DNA from: SpSt-1165 sp964391725
Lineage (GTDB): Bacteria; Chloroflexota; Anaerolineae; Anaerolineales; Anaerolineaceae
DNA length: 50,010 nucleotides
Assembly: GCA_964391725.1 (NCBI GenBank)
Contig: CAYMNB010000016.1
Span: 1 to 50,010, forward strand
Reading direction: 5' to 3'
The notes under the pieces were generated by a model. That model saw nothing but the letters and a program-made list of their open reading frames with translations, had not been told where the DNA came from and ran no database searches. The first letter of the stretch is position 1, and the number at the start of each line of letters is the position of its first letter. Shown here piece by piece: positions 34,021 to 42,669 of this stretch. The position numbers and the translations under genes are program-made.

Positions 34021-34290
34021 ATGGCACACAAAAAAGGTGGCGGTTCGAGCCGCAATGGACGTGATAGTCATTCAAAACGACTGGGTGTGAAACACTTTGG
34101 TGGTGAACATGTGATTTCGGGCAATATCATTGTGCGTCAGCGCGGCACCAAGATTAAAGCGGGCAGCAATGTGAAAGTTGGCAGAGATTACACCCTGTAT
34201 GCTGTGGCAGAAGGAACTGTAGAGTTCGAAACTCTGCCTGGCGGGCAGAAGCGTGTTCATGTGAAACCCCTGGAAACGGTAGTTTCCTGA
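34021..34290 (+). CDS. rpmA: 50S ribosomal protein L27
   Basis: 89-residue L27, whose N-terminal tail reaches the peptidyl transferase centre. AHKKGGGSSRNGRDSHSKRLGVK directly after Met is the classic flexible tail, so there is no cleavable N-terminal extension of the Firmicutes kind. It continues with GGEHVISGNIIVRQRGTKI and GxNVKVGRDYTLYA. Cotranscribed with rplU and rpmE. Confidence 0.96.
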   Translation: MAHKKGGGSSRNGRDSHSKRLGVKHFGGEHVISGNIIVRQRGTKIKAGSNVKVGRDYTLYAVAEGTVEFETLPGGQKRVHVKPLETVVS

Positions 34291-34306
34291 TCGGCTGGAG
34301 AAAAAA

Positions 34307-34786
34307 ATGAAAAAAGAAACACATCCCACCTATTATGACGACGCGGTTGTGACCTGTGCTTCCTGCGGGGCAACCTGGCAAACCGGTTCGACCCAAAAGG
34401 AATTACGCACGGAAGTTTGTTCCAATTGCCATCCCTTCTTTACCGGACAACTGCAACGATTGCTTGATGTAGAAGGTCAGGTTGACCGCTTCTACAAACG
34501 CCTGCAGGCGCGTGAAAGCTACATTGACGAGCAGAAACGCAAAGCTTCAGAGAAAGTTTCTCCTGAGCGTCCGATCGCAGAGTTGGAAATGAGCAAACGT
34601 GCCGTTGACGCACTGGCTGCTGCCGGTGTTGTGACTGTTGGTCAGGCTTTGGAAAAACTGGAAGCCGGCGAGAGTGGATTGCTGGATATTGATGGCTTCG
34701 GCCGCAAGTCTTTGATTGATCTGAAGAAGCAAATGCGCCAGTTGGGCTATCAATTGCCTGAAGCCGCAGAAGAATCCGCTGCTTAG
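34307..34786 (+). CDS. rpmE: 50S ribosomal protein L31 fused to an alphaCTD-like domain
   Basis: 159 residues, about twice the usual L31 length. Residues 1-70 are a zinc-type L31: C17/C20 and C38/C41 (VTCASCGATW, EVCSNCHPFFTG), then VEGQVDRFYKR. After a charged helical linker (70-88), residues 90-150 resemble the RNA polymerase alpha C-terminal domain: AELEMSKRAVDALAAAG, TVGQAL and LLDIDGFGRKSLIDLKKQM. Positions equivalent to E. coli alpha R265, G296, K298 and S299 are kept (R98, G132, K134, S135); N268 is Asp101. The domain could bind DNA, RNA or an HhH partner. Third gene of the rplU operon, followed by a strong hairpin. Confidence 0.9.
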   Translation: MKKETHPTYYDDAVVTCASCGATWQTGSTQKELRTEVCSNCHPFFTGQLQRLLDVEGQVDRFYKRLQARESYIDEQKRKASEKVSPERPIAELEMSKRAVDALAAAGVVTVGQALEKLEAGESGLLDIDGFGRKSLIDLKKQMRQLGYQLPEAAEESAA

Positions 34787-34808
34787 AAACAATCTCAGTA
34801 CAACTGTA

Positions 34809-34836
34809 AAGCCCGCTCTTTTTCAAGAGCGGGCTT
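34809..34836 (+). terminator. Strong hairpin after rpmE
   Basis: AAGCCCGCTCTT (34809-34820) pairs perfectly with AAGAGCGGGCTT (34825-34836) around a TTTC loop: twelve pairs. The tail (ggattgagt) has few U, so termination may be partial or factor-aided. Confidence 0.7.
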
Positions 34837-34858
34837 GGATTGAGTAGCTATAGCGCTT

Positions 34859-35455
34859 ATGAACCAAGAATCTGACACACGCCCCATGTATTTGATTGCT
34901 GTTGTGTCGGATTCACATGTGCCAGATCGTTGCAAGCATTTGCCTGCAGCTTTGATGGAGCAATTGACTGCCTTGCAGCCGGATCTTATTCTTCACGCAG
35001 GCGATATCATTTCTCATACGGTCATCACTACATTGGAAAATGTTGCGCCTGTGGTCATGGTTCAGGGAAATCGAGACATTTATTTGTTTCCGTATGTTCC
35101 CAGAAAGAAATATTTTTCGATCAATGGCACCAGGCTGGTTTTGATGCATGGCCATGCCACTCTTACGCGCTATCTCTTCAACAAAATTAAGTATTTTTTG
35201 CTGCCGTTTCGTCTTTCATGGTTTTGGCCCACTCTCATCAAGGAGAAAGGCGATGCGGATATTGTCATATTTGGCCATACCCATCGATCAATGAATGAAA
35301 TTGTCGATGGTGTGGTTTTCTTCAACCCGGGATCAATCACGATCTCACCTGAAAGGGGGTGTCCGTTATCATTTGGGATCATCCGATTGTTGCCAGATTC
35401 AGATTTTGAGTGTGAGATTATTGAAATCTCATCGAATTTGGCTGATTTCGGTTGA
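34859..35455 (+). CDS. Metallophosphoesterase, YfcE/MJ0936 type
   Basis: Predicted dinuclear-metal phosphodiesterase, 198 residues. The motifs are in canonical order: VSDSHVPD (DxH), LILHAGDI (GDxx), VVMVQGNRDI (GNxD/H, here GNRD), LMHGHATL (GHxx) and IFGHTHRSMNE (GHTH), with FFNPGSI near the end. In vivo substrate unknown. The start at 34859 has no clear SD; ATG 34886 (MYLIAVVSD) is an equally good alternative. It stands alone between the rplU operon and rpoB, and its stop codon overlaps the first rpoB promoter. Confidence 0.85.
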   Translation: MNQESDTRPMYLIAVVSDSHVPDRCKHLPAALMEQLTALQPDLILHAGDIISHTVITTLENVAPVVMVQGNRDIYLFPYVPRKKYFSINGTRLVLMHGHATLTRYLFNKIKYFLLPFRLSWFWPTLIKEKGDADIVIFGHTHRSMNEIVDGVVFFNPGSITISPERGCPLSFGIIRLLPDSDFECEIIEISSNLADFG

Positions 35456-35480
35456 CAATTTGCTTGACCGATGATATAGG
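35452..35480 (+). promoter_or_regulatory. rpoB promoter P1
   Basis: TTGACA (35452-35457) and TATAGG (35475-35480) with a 17-base spacer. The -35 contains the stop codon of the preceding phosphoesterase gene. The -10 is weaker than that of the second promoter just downstream. Confidence 0.5.
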
Positions 35481-35492
35481 GCTTGTTATAAT
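35464..35492 (+). promoter_or_regulatory. rpoB promoter P2
   Basis: TTGACC (35464-35469), a 17-base spacer and TATAAT (35487-35492). The predicted start near 35499 gives a leader of about 57 bases before rpoB. It overlaps P1, so the two cannot be occupied at the same time. Confidence 0.8.
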
Positions 35493-35555
35493 TACTGTTT
35501 GCGTGTCGTGTATTGTTAAAGTTATTTTAGCCAGATTTTCTATCAGGAGAGTCAA

Positions 35556-38500
35556 ATGGCCTCTGTTTTGCCGACAAAATCTTATGCAAGTGTAAATCTT
35601 TCTTTCCCAATGCCAGACCTGATCGAGGTTCAATTTGAATCCTTTGAACGCTTGAAAAAGGATGGTTTGCGGGATTTATTTGACGAGGTATCTCCCATTG
35701 AATCGTATAACCATGGGATGAAACTATATTTTCCGGGAAATTCTGCCGAAGCCAAAGAGTGGGAACTCGGTTACCGCTTTGGAGAACCGAAGAACACCAT
35801 CGAAGAATGTGTTGAGCGTGACCTGACTTACTCCTCACCAATGTATGTGTCTGTGCTGTTGGCGGGTCCCGAAATTGCTGAACCCAATAAATCTGAAATT
35901 TTCCTGGGTGATTTTCCAGAGATGACACCGCAAGGCACCTTCATTATTAATGGTACTGAGCGGGTGGTGGTATCTCAGTTGATTCGTTCACCCGGTGTTT
36001 ACTTCGAAGCCGATGTTGACCGCACCAGCGGCCACCGTTTGGCGACAGCCAAGTTGATTCCAGACCGTGGCGCCTGGATGGAGTTCGAGACGCGTCGTAA
36101 TGATTATTTGATCCTGAAATATAACCGGCGGCGTACTGTGCCCATCACCATCTTTCTGCGGGCTATGGCGGCCATTGAAGCGGGCGATCCGAACGCTGCT
36201 ATCAAAACCGGTACCGATGAGGAATTGATGGCGCTTTTCGAAGATGTAGATACAGACGAAGAACGCCGCTTCATTGAATCCACATTCAATCAAGAACCTG
36301 AATGGGAATATGACAAAGCCCCCATTGGGCAATTAGCGTTGCTTGAATTCTTCCGCCGCATGCGCCCCGGTGACCCGGTGACCATGGAGAACGCGCTTGA
36401 ATTCGTCAATGAGCAATTATTCGATCACCGCCATTATGATCTTGAGTTGGTGGGTCGTTACAAACTAAACCAGAAATTTGATCTGGATGACAAGGTGCCC
36501 ATGACCACCCGGTTGTTGACTGGCCACGACATTCTCGCTTTGGTACGGCGCATGATTGCCATCAACAACGGATTGGAACGGCCTGATGACATCGATCACC
36601 TCGGTAACCGCCGTGTGAAAACCGTGGGCGAACTGATCCAGAACAAGCTGCGTGTCGGCATGCGCCGTATGGAGCGTGTGATCAAAGAACGTATGTCTAT
36701 TCACGACCAGGCGCAGGTATCACCTGTCAGCCTTGTCAACATTCGTCCGGTTGTGGCTTCACTGCGCGAGTTCTTTGGTTCCAGCCAGTTGTCACAATTT
36801 ATGGACCAGACCAATCCGCTGGCAGAGTTGCGTCACAAACGTACGCTGTCTGCTTTGGGCCCTGGCGGTTTGCACCGTGAACGTGCCGGCCTGGATGTGC
36901 GCGATGTGCACAACTCACACTACGGCCGTGTCTGTCCTATCGAAACACCAGAAGGGCCAAACATTGGTTTGATCGGCCGTCTGGCGAATTTCGCGCGGGT
37001 GAACCCGTATGGTTTCATTGAAACACCGTATCGCAAGGTATTCCATAATTTTCTGTCTACAGATGAGCGTCTGATCAATCATGAAGTGATTGAGGATGTC
37101 ATTCATCCTGAAAGCAACGAAGTTCTCATCAGCAAAGGCGAACGTGTTTCAGCCAAACAGTTCAAGGGTCTTACCAGGCTTGAACCGATCAAGGTGGCAA
37201 TCAAGCCTTTTGTCAGTGATGAGATCATGTATTTGTCCGCTGATAAAGAGGATAAATTTGTGATCGCCCTGGCAACCACAGTGATGAACGAATACTACGA
37301 GATCATTCCTGAGCGCATCTCGGTGCGTTCGCAAGGTGAGTTCACCATGGCCCCGAGTTCGAATGTGAACTTCATTGACGTGGCTCCTCATCAGGTGGTC
37401 GGCATCAGCGCTGCTTTGATTCCTTTCTTGTCACATGACGATGCCAACCGTGCGTTGATGGGCTCCAACATGCAGACCCAATCGGTTCCGTTGTTAATTC
37501 CTGAGATTCCGATCGTATCAACCGGGATGGAAGACTATGCTGCGGCTGATTCCGGGCAGATCGTCACTGCCAGACGAGATGGTGAAGTGATTTCATGCAC
37601 CGGTCAGCGAGTGGTGGTGCGGGCGGAAGATGGTACGCATGATGTCTACACACTGCGCAAGTACCAACGTTCCAACCAGTCTACCTGTATTGACCAGCGG
37701 CCGGCTGTTACCAAAGGCAAATTTGTTAAGAAAGGTGACATCCTGGCAGATTCTTCCTCAACCGTTGACGGAAAATTGGCGCTGGGCCAAAATGCCGTGA
37801 TCGCTTTCAGTTCATGGGAAGGCGGCAACTTTGAAGATGCCATCTTGATCTCAGAGCGGTTGGTGCAGGATGATCTGTTTACTTCTGTCCACATTGAAAA
37901 ACATGAAGTTGAAGCCCGTGACACCAAATTGGGTCCAGAAGAGATCACTCGTGACATCCCCAATGTGGGTGAAGAAGCGATCAAAGACCTGGATGAAACC
38001 GGTGTGATCCGTGTGGGCGCCGAAGTCGGCCCCAATGATATTCTGGTCGGCAAGATCACCCCCAAAGGTGAGAAAGAACTGACGCCCGAAGAGCGCCTGC
38101 TGCGCGCCATTTTTGGTGAGAAGTCGCGCGATGTGAAGGATACCTCTCTGCGCATGCCGCATGGTGAGCGCGGCAAAGTGGTTGATGTGAAAGTCTTCAC
38201 GCGTGAAGATAACCAGGACCTTTCGGCCGGGGTCGATACCATGGTGCGTGTCTCTGTTGCGCAACGCCGCAAGATCACTGCTGGCGATAAAATGGCAGGG
38301 CGGCACGGTAACAAAGGGGTGGTTTCTCTGGTGGTTCCGGTTGAAGATATGCCTTTCCTGGAAGACGGCACCCCTGTTGATATCATTTTGAATCCCCTGG
38401 GTGTTCCCGGCCGTATGAATATCGGCCAAATTCTGGAGACCCACCTGGGGTGGGCAGCTTTGCAGCTTGGTTTCCGCGCTGTAACGCCTGTGTTCGATGG

Positions 38501-39446
38501 CGCCAATGAGCACCAGATCGAAGCTGAACTGGGCCGCGCCTGGCTGATGCAGCGTGCCTGGGACGATACTGTCGAACAAGCCTGGCAATGGCTGAAAGGC
38601 CTCGAGTATGACCCGGAAATGATCGAGGACGATGACGAAGTTCGTCTGCTCTTTTTGGAGCAATGGATGGAAGGCCGTGACATCGATCTGTACCGGTTGA
38701 AAACCGATTTGCACTATGCTCGTTTGCACACTTTGATGCGCTGGCTGGAAGATAAGGGGTATGACCCCGCGCATATACTGGACTTTAGTGAGATAGCCAC
38801 CTTCACAAATGAGCAGGATGAATATACTATCCAGGTTGCTCTGCGCGAGTGGCTGGCTTACAACGAAGTGGATGTCAGCAAAATCAAGGATGACGAAGTT
38901 GTTGCGCGTGCCTATGAATTTGTGGATGAAACCGGCCGGCCAATGCCCACACTGGGCAAGATGGTCTTGCGTGACGGTAAAACCGGCGAGGCTTTCGATC
39001 ATCCTGTAACGGTGGGTGTGATGACGATGTTGAAATTGCACCACCTGGTAGAAGACAAAGTACATGCGCGCTCAACCGGACCTTACTCACTGGTGACGCA
39101 GCAGCCCCTGGGCGGTAAAGCCCAATTTGGCGGCCAGCGTTTTGGCGAGATGGAAGTGTGGGCGTTGGAAGCCTATGGCGCAGCCTACACATTGCAGGAA
39201 ATTCTTACGGTGAAGTCAGACGACGTGGCAGGGCGTGTATCGGCTTACGAATCGATCGTCAAAAGTAAACCGATCGAAGAGCCCGGGTTGCCGGCTTCGT
39301 TCAGGGTTTTGGTGAAAGAATTGCAGAGCCTGGGCCTTTCCGTAGAGGGTGTGTTAGATAACGGCGAGTTGGTGCGCTTCGGCAAAGACGAAGAACGCAT
39401 GAAACCGCCCAATCTTACCCAGGGCCTGCTTGGTTACACCAAGTAG
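35556..39446 (+). CDS. rpoB: DNA-directed RNA polymerase subunit beta
   Basis: 1296-residue beta subunit. The rifampicin region SSQLSQFMDQTNPLAELRHK is followed by RTLSALGPGG, with Thr430 at the site of E. coli Arg529. Other conserved blocks are YGRVCPIETPEGPNIGLI, the KMAGRHGNKGVVS active-site region, GVPGRMNIGQILETHLG, and GGKAQFGGQRFGEMEVWALEAYGA near the end. A segment of about 137 residues (about 995-1131) lies between PVFDGANEHQIEAEL and MVLRDGKTGEAFD, a site different from the E. coli SI2 insertion. The ATG follows caggaga. It is monocistronic here: rpoC does not follow, and the next gene, rpsL, has its own promoter. Confidence 0.97.
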   Translation: MASVLPTKSYASVNLSFPMPDLIEVQFESFERLKKDGLRDLFDEVSPIESYNHGMKLYFPGNSAEAKEWELGYRFGEPKNTIEECVERDLTYSSPMYVSVLLAGPEIAEPNKSEIFLGDFPEMTPQGTFIINGTERVVVSQLIRSPGVYFEADVDRTSGHRLATAKLIPDRGAWMEFETRRNDYLILKYNRRRTVPITIFLRAMAAIEAGDPNAAIKTGTDEELMALFEDVDTDEERRFIESTFNQEPEWEYDKAPIGQLALLEFFRRMRPGDPVTMENALEFVNEQLFDHRHYDLELVGRYKLNQKFDLDDKVPMTTRLLTGHDILALVRRMIAINNGLERPDDIDHLGNRRVKTVGELIQNKLRVGMRRMERVIKERMSIHDQAQVSPVSLVNIRPVVASLREFFGSSQLSQFMDQTNPLAELRHKRTLSALGPGGLHRERAGLDVRDVHNSHYGRVCPIETPEGPNIGLIGRLANFARVNPYGFIETPYRKVFHNFLSTDERLINHEVIEDVIHPESNEVLISKGERVSAKQFKGLTRLEPIKVAIKPFVSDEIMYLSADKEDKFVIALATTVMNEYYEIIPERISVRSQGEFTMAPSSNVNFIDVAPHQVVGISAALIPFLSHDDANRALMGSNMQTQSVPLLIPEIPIVSTGMEDYAAADSGQIVTARRDGEVISCTGQRVVVRAEDGTHDVYTLRKYQRSNQSTCIDQRPAVTKGKFVKKGDILADSSSTVDGKLALGQNAVIAFSSWEGGNFEDAILISERLVQDDLFTSVHIEKHEVEARDTKLGPEEITRDIPNVGEEAIKDLDETGVIRVGAEVGPNDILVGKITPKGEKELTPEERLLRAIFGEKSRDVKDTSLRMPHGERGKVVDVKVFTREDNQDLSAGVDTMVRVSVAQRRKITAGDKMAGRHGNKGVVSLVVPVEDMPFLEDGTPVDIILNPLGVPGRMNIGQILETHLGWAALQLGFRAVTPVFDGANEHQIEAELGRAWLMQRAWDDTVEQAWQWLKGLEYDPEMIEDDDEVRLLFLEQWMEGRDIDLYRLKTDLHYARLHTLMRWLEDKGYDPAHILDFSEIATFTNEQDEYTIQVALREWLAYNEVDVSKIKDDEVVARAYEFVDETGRPMPTLGKMVLRDGKTGEAFDHPVTVGVMTMLKLHHLVEDKVHARSTGPYSLVTQQPLGGKAQFGGQRFGEMEVWALEAYGAAYTLQEILTVKSDDVAGRVSAYESIVKSKPIEEPGLPASFRVLVKELQSLGLSVEGVLDNGELVRFGKDEERMKPPNLTQGLLGYTK

Positions 39447-39458
39447 GCCACAGGCATC

Positions 39459-39487
39459 TTGACCCGCTATGAGGCTTATGGTATACT
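39459..39487 (+). promoter_or_regulatory. Promoter of the str operon (rpsL)
   Basis: TTGACC (39459-39464), a 17-base spacer and TATACT (39482-39487). The start is expected near 39494, giving a leader of about 125 bases before the rpsL GTG. Confidence 0.8.
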
Positions 39488-39525
39488 CGATTGCCGTTGG
39501 ATAAATGGCAAACACAAGACAAAGT

Positions 39526-39556
39526 CAGAGAAGCCGGTAGTTTGCTGGCTTCTCTG
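39526..39556 (+). promoter_or_regulatory. Leader hairpin upstream of rpsL
   Basis: CAGAGAAGCC (39526-39535) pairs perfectly with GGCTTCTCTG (39547-39556) around an 11-base loop. No U-tract follows, so a ribosomal-protein binding or stability element is more plausible than a terminator. Confidence 0.5.
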
Positions 39557-39618
39557 GGTGAAAAGTGAAAATATCGTAGAGAGTAAAGAAATTAGTACAT
39601 GAAGATGGAGGCAAACCA

Positions 39619-40035
39619 GTGCCAACGATTAATCAACTCGTAAGAAAAGGACGCAAAACCAAACGATCCAAGAGCACCGCACCTGCGCTGCAATATACCT
39701 TGAATTCATTCAAGCAAAAGCGAACCAAGCAGCCCGGCGGCGCCCCTCAGAAACGCGGTGTATGCACCGTTGTGCGTACCACCACCCCGAAGAAACCCAA
39801 TTCAGCGCTTCGAAAGATCGCTCGTGTGCGTCTTTCCAACGGGCTTGAGGTTACCAGCTATATCCCTGGTGAAGGCCACTCCTTGCAGGAACACTCCGTA
39901 GTGCTGGTGCGCGGCGGCCGTGTGAAAGACCTTCCTGGTGTGCGTTATCACATTGTGCGCGGTACACTGGATAGCACCGGTGTGGATGGCCGCAAACAAC
40001 AGCGTTCGAAATATGGCGCCAAGCGCCCCAAATAA
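39619..40035 (+). CDS. rpsL: 30S ribosomal protein S12
   Basis: 138-residue S12 of the decoding centre. It starts with GTG (ggaggc seven bases upstream). TTPKKPNSALRKIARVRLSN carries the Lys where streptomycin resistance mutations arise in other bacteria, and VRGGRVKDLPGVRYHIVRG the Asp modified in some species. Both lysine positions are wild-type. First gene of the str operon rpsL-rpsG-fusA; rpsG starts 22 bases later. Confidence 0.97.
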   Translation: MPTINQLVRKGRKTKRSKSTAPALQYTLNSFKQKRTKQPGGAPQKRGVCTVVRTTTPKKPNSALRKIARVRLSNGLEVTSYIPGEGHSLQEHSVVLVRGGRVKDLPGVRYHIVRGTLDSTGVDGRKQQRSKYGAKRPK

Positions 40036-40057
40036 AGAATTCAGGAGAGAGAACTAG

Positions 40058-40525
40058 ATGCGACGCACGAAACCTGAAAAGCGAGAGGTCGTTCCCGACA
40101 TTCGCTATAACAATGTGGAAGTATCCATGATCATCAATCGCATTATGTGGAATGGCAAAAAAAGTGTTGCCACCCGACTGGTGTATGATGCCTTTGATAT
40201 CATCGAACAGAAAACTGGAAAAAACCCTGTGGAAGTTTTTGATCAGGCGTTGACCAATGTGGGCCCTGTGATGGAAGTACGCCCCCGACGTATCGGTGGC
40301 TCAACCTACCAGGTGCCGATGGAAGTGCCGGTGGAACGCCGCCGCACCCTTGCTATGCGCTGGCTTATCACTGCCTCGCGCGCCCGCAATGGTAAGTCCT
40401 TCTCAGAAAAACTTGCCGCTGAACTGATGGATGCATCAGATAACCAGGGAGCTTCTGTTCGCAGAAAAGAAGAAGCGCACCGCATGGCAGAAGCCAACCG
40501 CGCTTTTTCACACTTTCGTGTTTAA
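40058..40525 (+). CDS. rpsG: 30S ribosomal protein S7
   Basis: 155-residue S7, which nucleates assembly of the 16S 3' major domain and in E. coli autoregulates the str operon. It shows RRTKPEKREVVPDIRYNN, MWNGKKSVATRLVYDA and VRPRRIGGSTYQVPMEVPVERRR, the RNA-binding beta-ribbon, and ends with EEAHRMAEANRAFSHFRV, the standard length without a C-terminal tail. The SD caggagag lies before the ATG. Confidence 0.97.
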   Translation: MRRTKPEKREVVPDIRYNNVEVSMIINRIMWNGKKSVATRLVYDAFDIIEQKTGKNPVEVFDQALTNVGPVMEVRPRRIGGSTYQVPMEVPVERRRTLAMRWLITASRARNGKSFSEKLAAELMDASDNQGASVRRKEEAHRMAEANRAFSHFRV

Positions 40526-40574
40526 TGCCCTGCATTAACACAATAACGGTAATTATTTAAAAGGTAAGCTTAAC

Positions 40575-42638
40575 ATGGCACGGGAAGTACCGCTGGAACG
40601 ATTCCGAAATATAGGCATCATTGCGCATATAGATGCTGGCAAGACCACAACCACAGAAAGAATTCTGTTCTATACGGGCAAAACTTTCCGAATCGGTTCT
40701 GTCGATGCCGGTACTACTGTGACTGATTGGATGGCGCAGGAACGTGAACGCGGCATTACCATTGTGTCTGCTGCGGTCACCTGTGAATGGAAAGACTATC
40801 ACATCAACCTGATCGACACCCCTGGACACATTGACTTCACCGCTGAAGTGCAGCGTTCACTGCGGGTGCTGGATGGTGGCGTGGTGGTTTTTGATGCCAC
40901 CCAGGGGGTGGAGCCGCAGAGTGAAACCGTCTGGCGTCAGGCAGACCGTTATCACGTGCCCAGAATTTGTTTTGCCAACAAGATGGACCGCGTAGGCGCT
41001 TCTTATCAAGACACGATCGAATCGATCAAAGAACGCCTGGCTGCCAACCCTGTTGCTATGCAGGTGCCGATCGGCGCTGAGGAAAAATTTCAGGGTGTGG
41101 TTGACTTGTTAACCGAGCAAGCACTCTACTGGCGTGGTGACCAGGGAGATCAGATCGAATACGGGGATATTCCTGCTGAGCTGGTAGAAGAAGTCTCCAT
41201 CATGCGTTCGAATCTGGTCGAGCAAATTACCGAGTTGGATGATGAATTACTGGGTATGTTCATCGAAGGTGAGATTCCTTCTGTCGATCAGCTGAAACGT
41301 GCCTTGCGCAGTGGTGTGATAGCCAATAAAATTGCGCCGGTTTTTTGTGGTACGTCGCTCAAAAACAAAGGTGTGCAACCCATTCTGGATGCGGTAGTGG
41401 ATTATCTGCCTTCTCCGCTGGATATCCCGCCTGTGGAGGCGACTGATCCCAACGGAAACCCGGTGACCCGCGAAGCAGACGATGAAGAGCCGCTGAGTGC
41501 GCTTGTATTCAAGATCGTTACCGATCCTTATGTTGGCCGTTTGTCCTATATCCGGGTGTACTCCGGTGTGATGACAGTCGGTCAGAATGTGCATAATCCT
41601 GTGAAAGATAAAAAGGAACGTGTGGGTCGATTGATCCGTATGTATGCTGATCGTCGTGAGGACATTCAAGAAGTACGCGCAGGTGACATCGCTGGTATTC
41701 TGGGCTTGAAATTCAGTTTTACCGGCGACACGCTGGTAACCAAAGAGAACCAGGTCTTGCTGGAAACGATTGCTTTTCCTGATCCGGTGATCTCGGTGGC
41801 CATTGAACCGAAAACTACCGCTGACCAGGATAAGATGTCAGTGGCACTTACCAAATTGTCGGAAGAAGATCCCACTTTCCGCATTCACACCGATGAGCAG
41901 ACCGGGCAAACGATTATCGCCGGCATGGGCGAATTGCACCTCGATATTGTGGTGGACCGTTTGCAGCGGGAGTTCAAAGTAGGCGTCAATGTGGGGCGTC
42001 CGCGTGTGGCTTATCGTGAGACCATCACACGGCCCGTCAGGGATGTATCTTATCGTCATGTAAAACAAACTGGCGGGCACGGCATGTTCGCTCACGTGAT
42101 TCTTGACATGGAACCCGGTGAACAGGGCAGCGGCATCGTGTTTAATGATGCTGTGCGTGGAGGAGAGATTCCCAGAGAATACATCCCTGCGATTCGCACT
42201 GGCATCCTCTCAGCCGCTGATAGCGGTGTGGTGGGGGGGTTCCCCGTGGCAGATGTAACGGTTACTCTGACGGGTGGTTCCTTCCACGAAGTGGATTCAT
42301 CGGCGATGGCTTTTCAGATTGCGTCCACGTTTGCTTTTCGTGAGGCTTTTCAGAAGGGCAATCCAACCCTGTTGGAACCGATCATGAAGATGGATGTGTT
42401 GGTTCCTGAAGAATACACCGGCGATGTTCTGGCACAACTGAACCAACGCCGGGCAGAAATCAGTGGTATGATGTTACGCGGCACCACGCAGTCCATTCAT
42501 TGCACCGTGCCGCTTTCAGAGACATTCGGCTATGCCACCGAATTGCGCTCTGCAACACAAGGGCGCGGCGTGTTCACATTGGAATTTGATCACTATGCGC
42601 CTGTAACCGAAGAAACTTTGAAAAAATTTACCAACTAA
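40575..42638 (+). CDS. fusA: Translation elongation factor G
   Basis: 687-residue translocase GTPase. G1 AHIDAGKTTTTERILF, switch region RGITIVSAAVTCEW, G3 DTPGHIDFTAEVQRS and G4 CFANKMDRVGA are present, and domain IV carries HVKQTGGHGMFAHVILDMEP, with VVGGFPVADVTVTL later. The length is typical of the canonical factor rather than the recycling-type EF-G2. The SD is aaaaggt. Translation-elongation partner gene tuf does not follow; instead rpsJ begins 31 bases after the stop. Confidence 0.97.
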   Translation: MAREVPLERFRNIGIIAHIDAGKTTTTERILFYTGKTFRIGSVDAGTTVTDWMAQERERGITIVSAAVTCEWKDYHINLIDTPGHIDFTAEVQRSLRVLDGGVVVFDATQGVEPQSETVWRQADRYHVPRICFANKMDRVGASYQDTIESIKERLAANPVAMQVPIGAEEKFQGVVDLLTEQALYWRGDQGDQIEYGDIPAELVEEVSIMRSNLVEQITELDDELLGMFIEGEIPSVDQLKRALRSGVIANKIAPVFCGTSLKNKGVQPILDAVVDYLPSPLDIPPVEATDPNGNPVTREADDEEPLSALVFKIVTDPYVGRLSYIRVYSGVMTVGQNVHNPVKDKKERVGRLIRMYADRREDIQEVRAGDIAGILGLKFSFTGDTLVTKENQVLLETIAFPDPVISVAIEPKTTADQDKMSVALTKLSEEDPTFRIHTDEQTGQTIIAGMGELHLDIVVDRLQREFKVGVNVGRPRVAYRETITRPVRDVSYRHVKQTGGHGMFAHVILDMEPGEQGSGIVFNDAVRGGEIPREYIPAIRTGILSAADSGVVGGFPVADVTVTLTGGSFHEVDSSAMAFQIASTFAFREAFQKGNPTLLEPIMKMDVLVPEEYTGDVLAQLNQRRAEISGMMLRGTTQSIHCTVPLSETFGYATELRSATQGRGVFTLEFDHYAPVTEETLKKFTN

Positions 42639-42669
42639 CCAAAGAGCAGATGAAGTAAATAGGTGAAAA

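Noticed and set aside
37646..39065. Long minus-strand open frames (345 and 404 codons) inside rpoB
   Set aside because: They are shadow frames of the highly conserved rpoB coding sequence, with low-quality protein composition and no SD.
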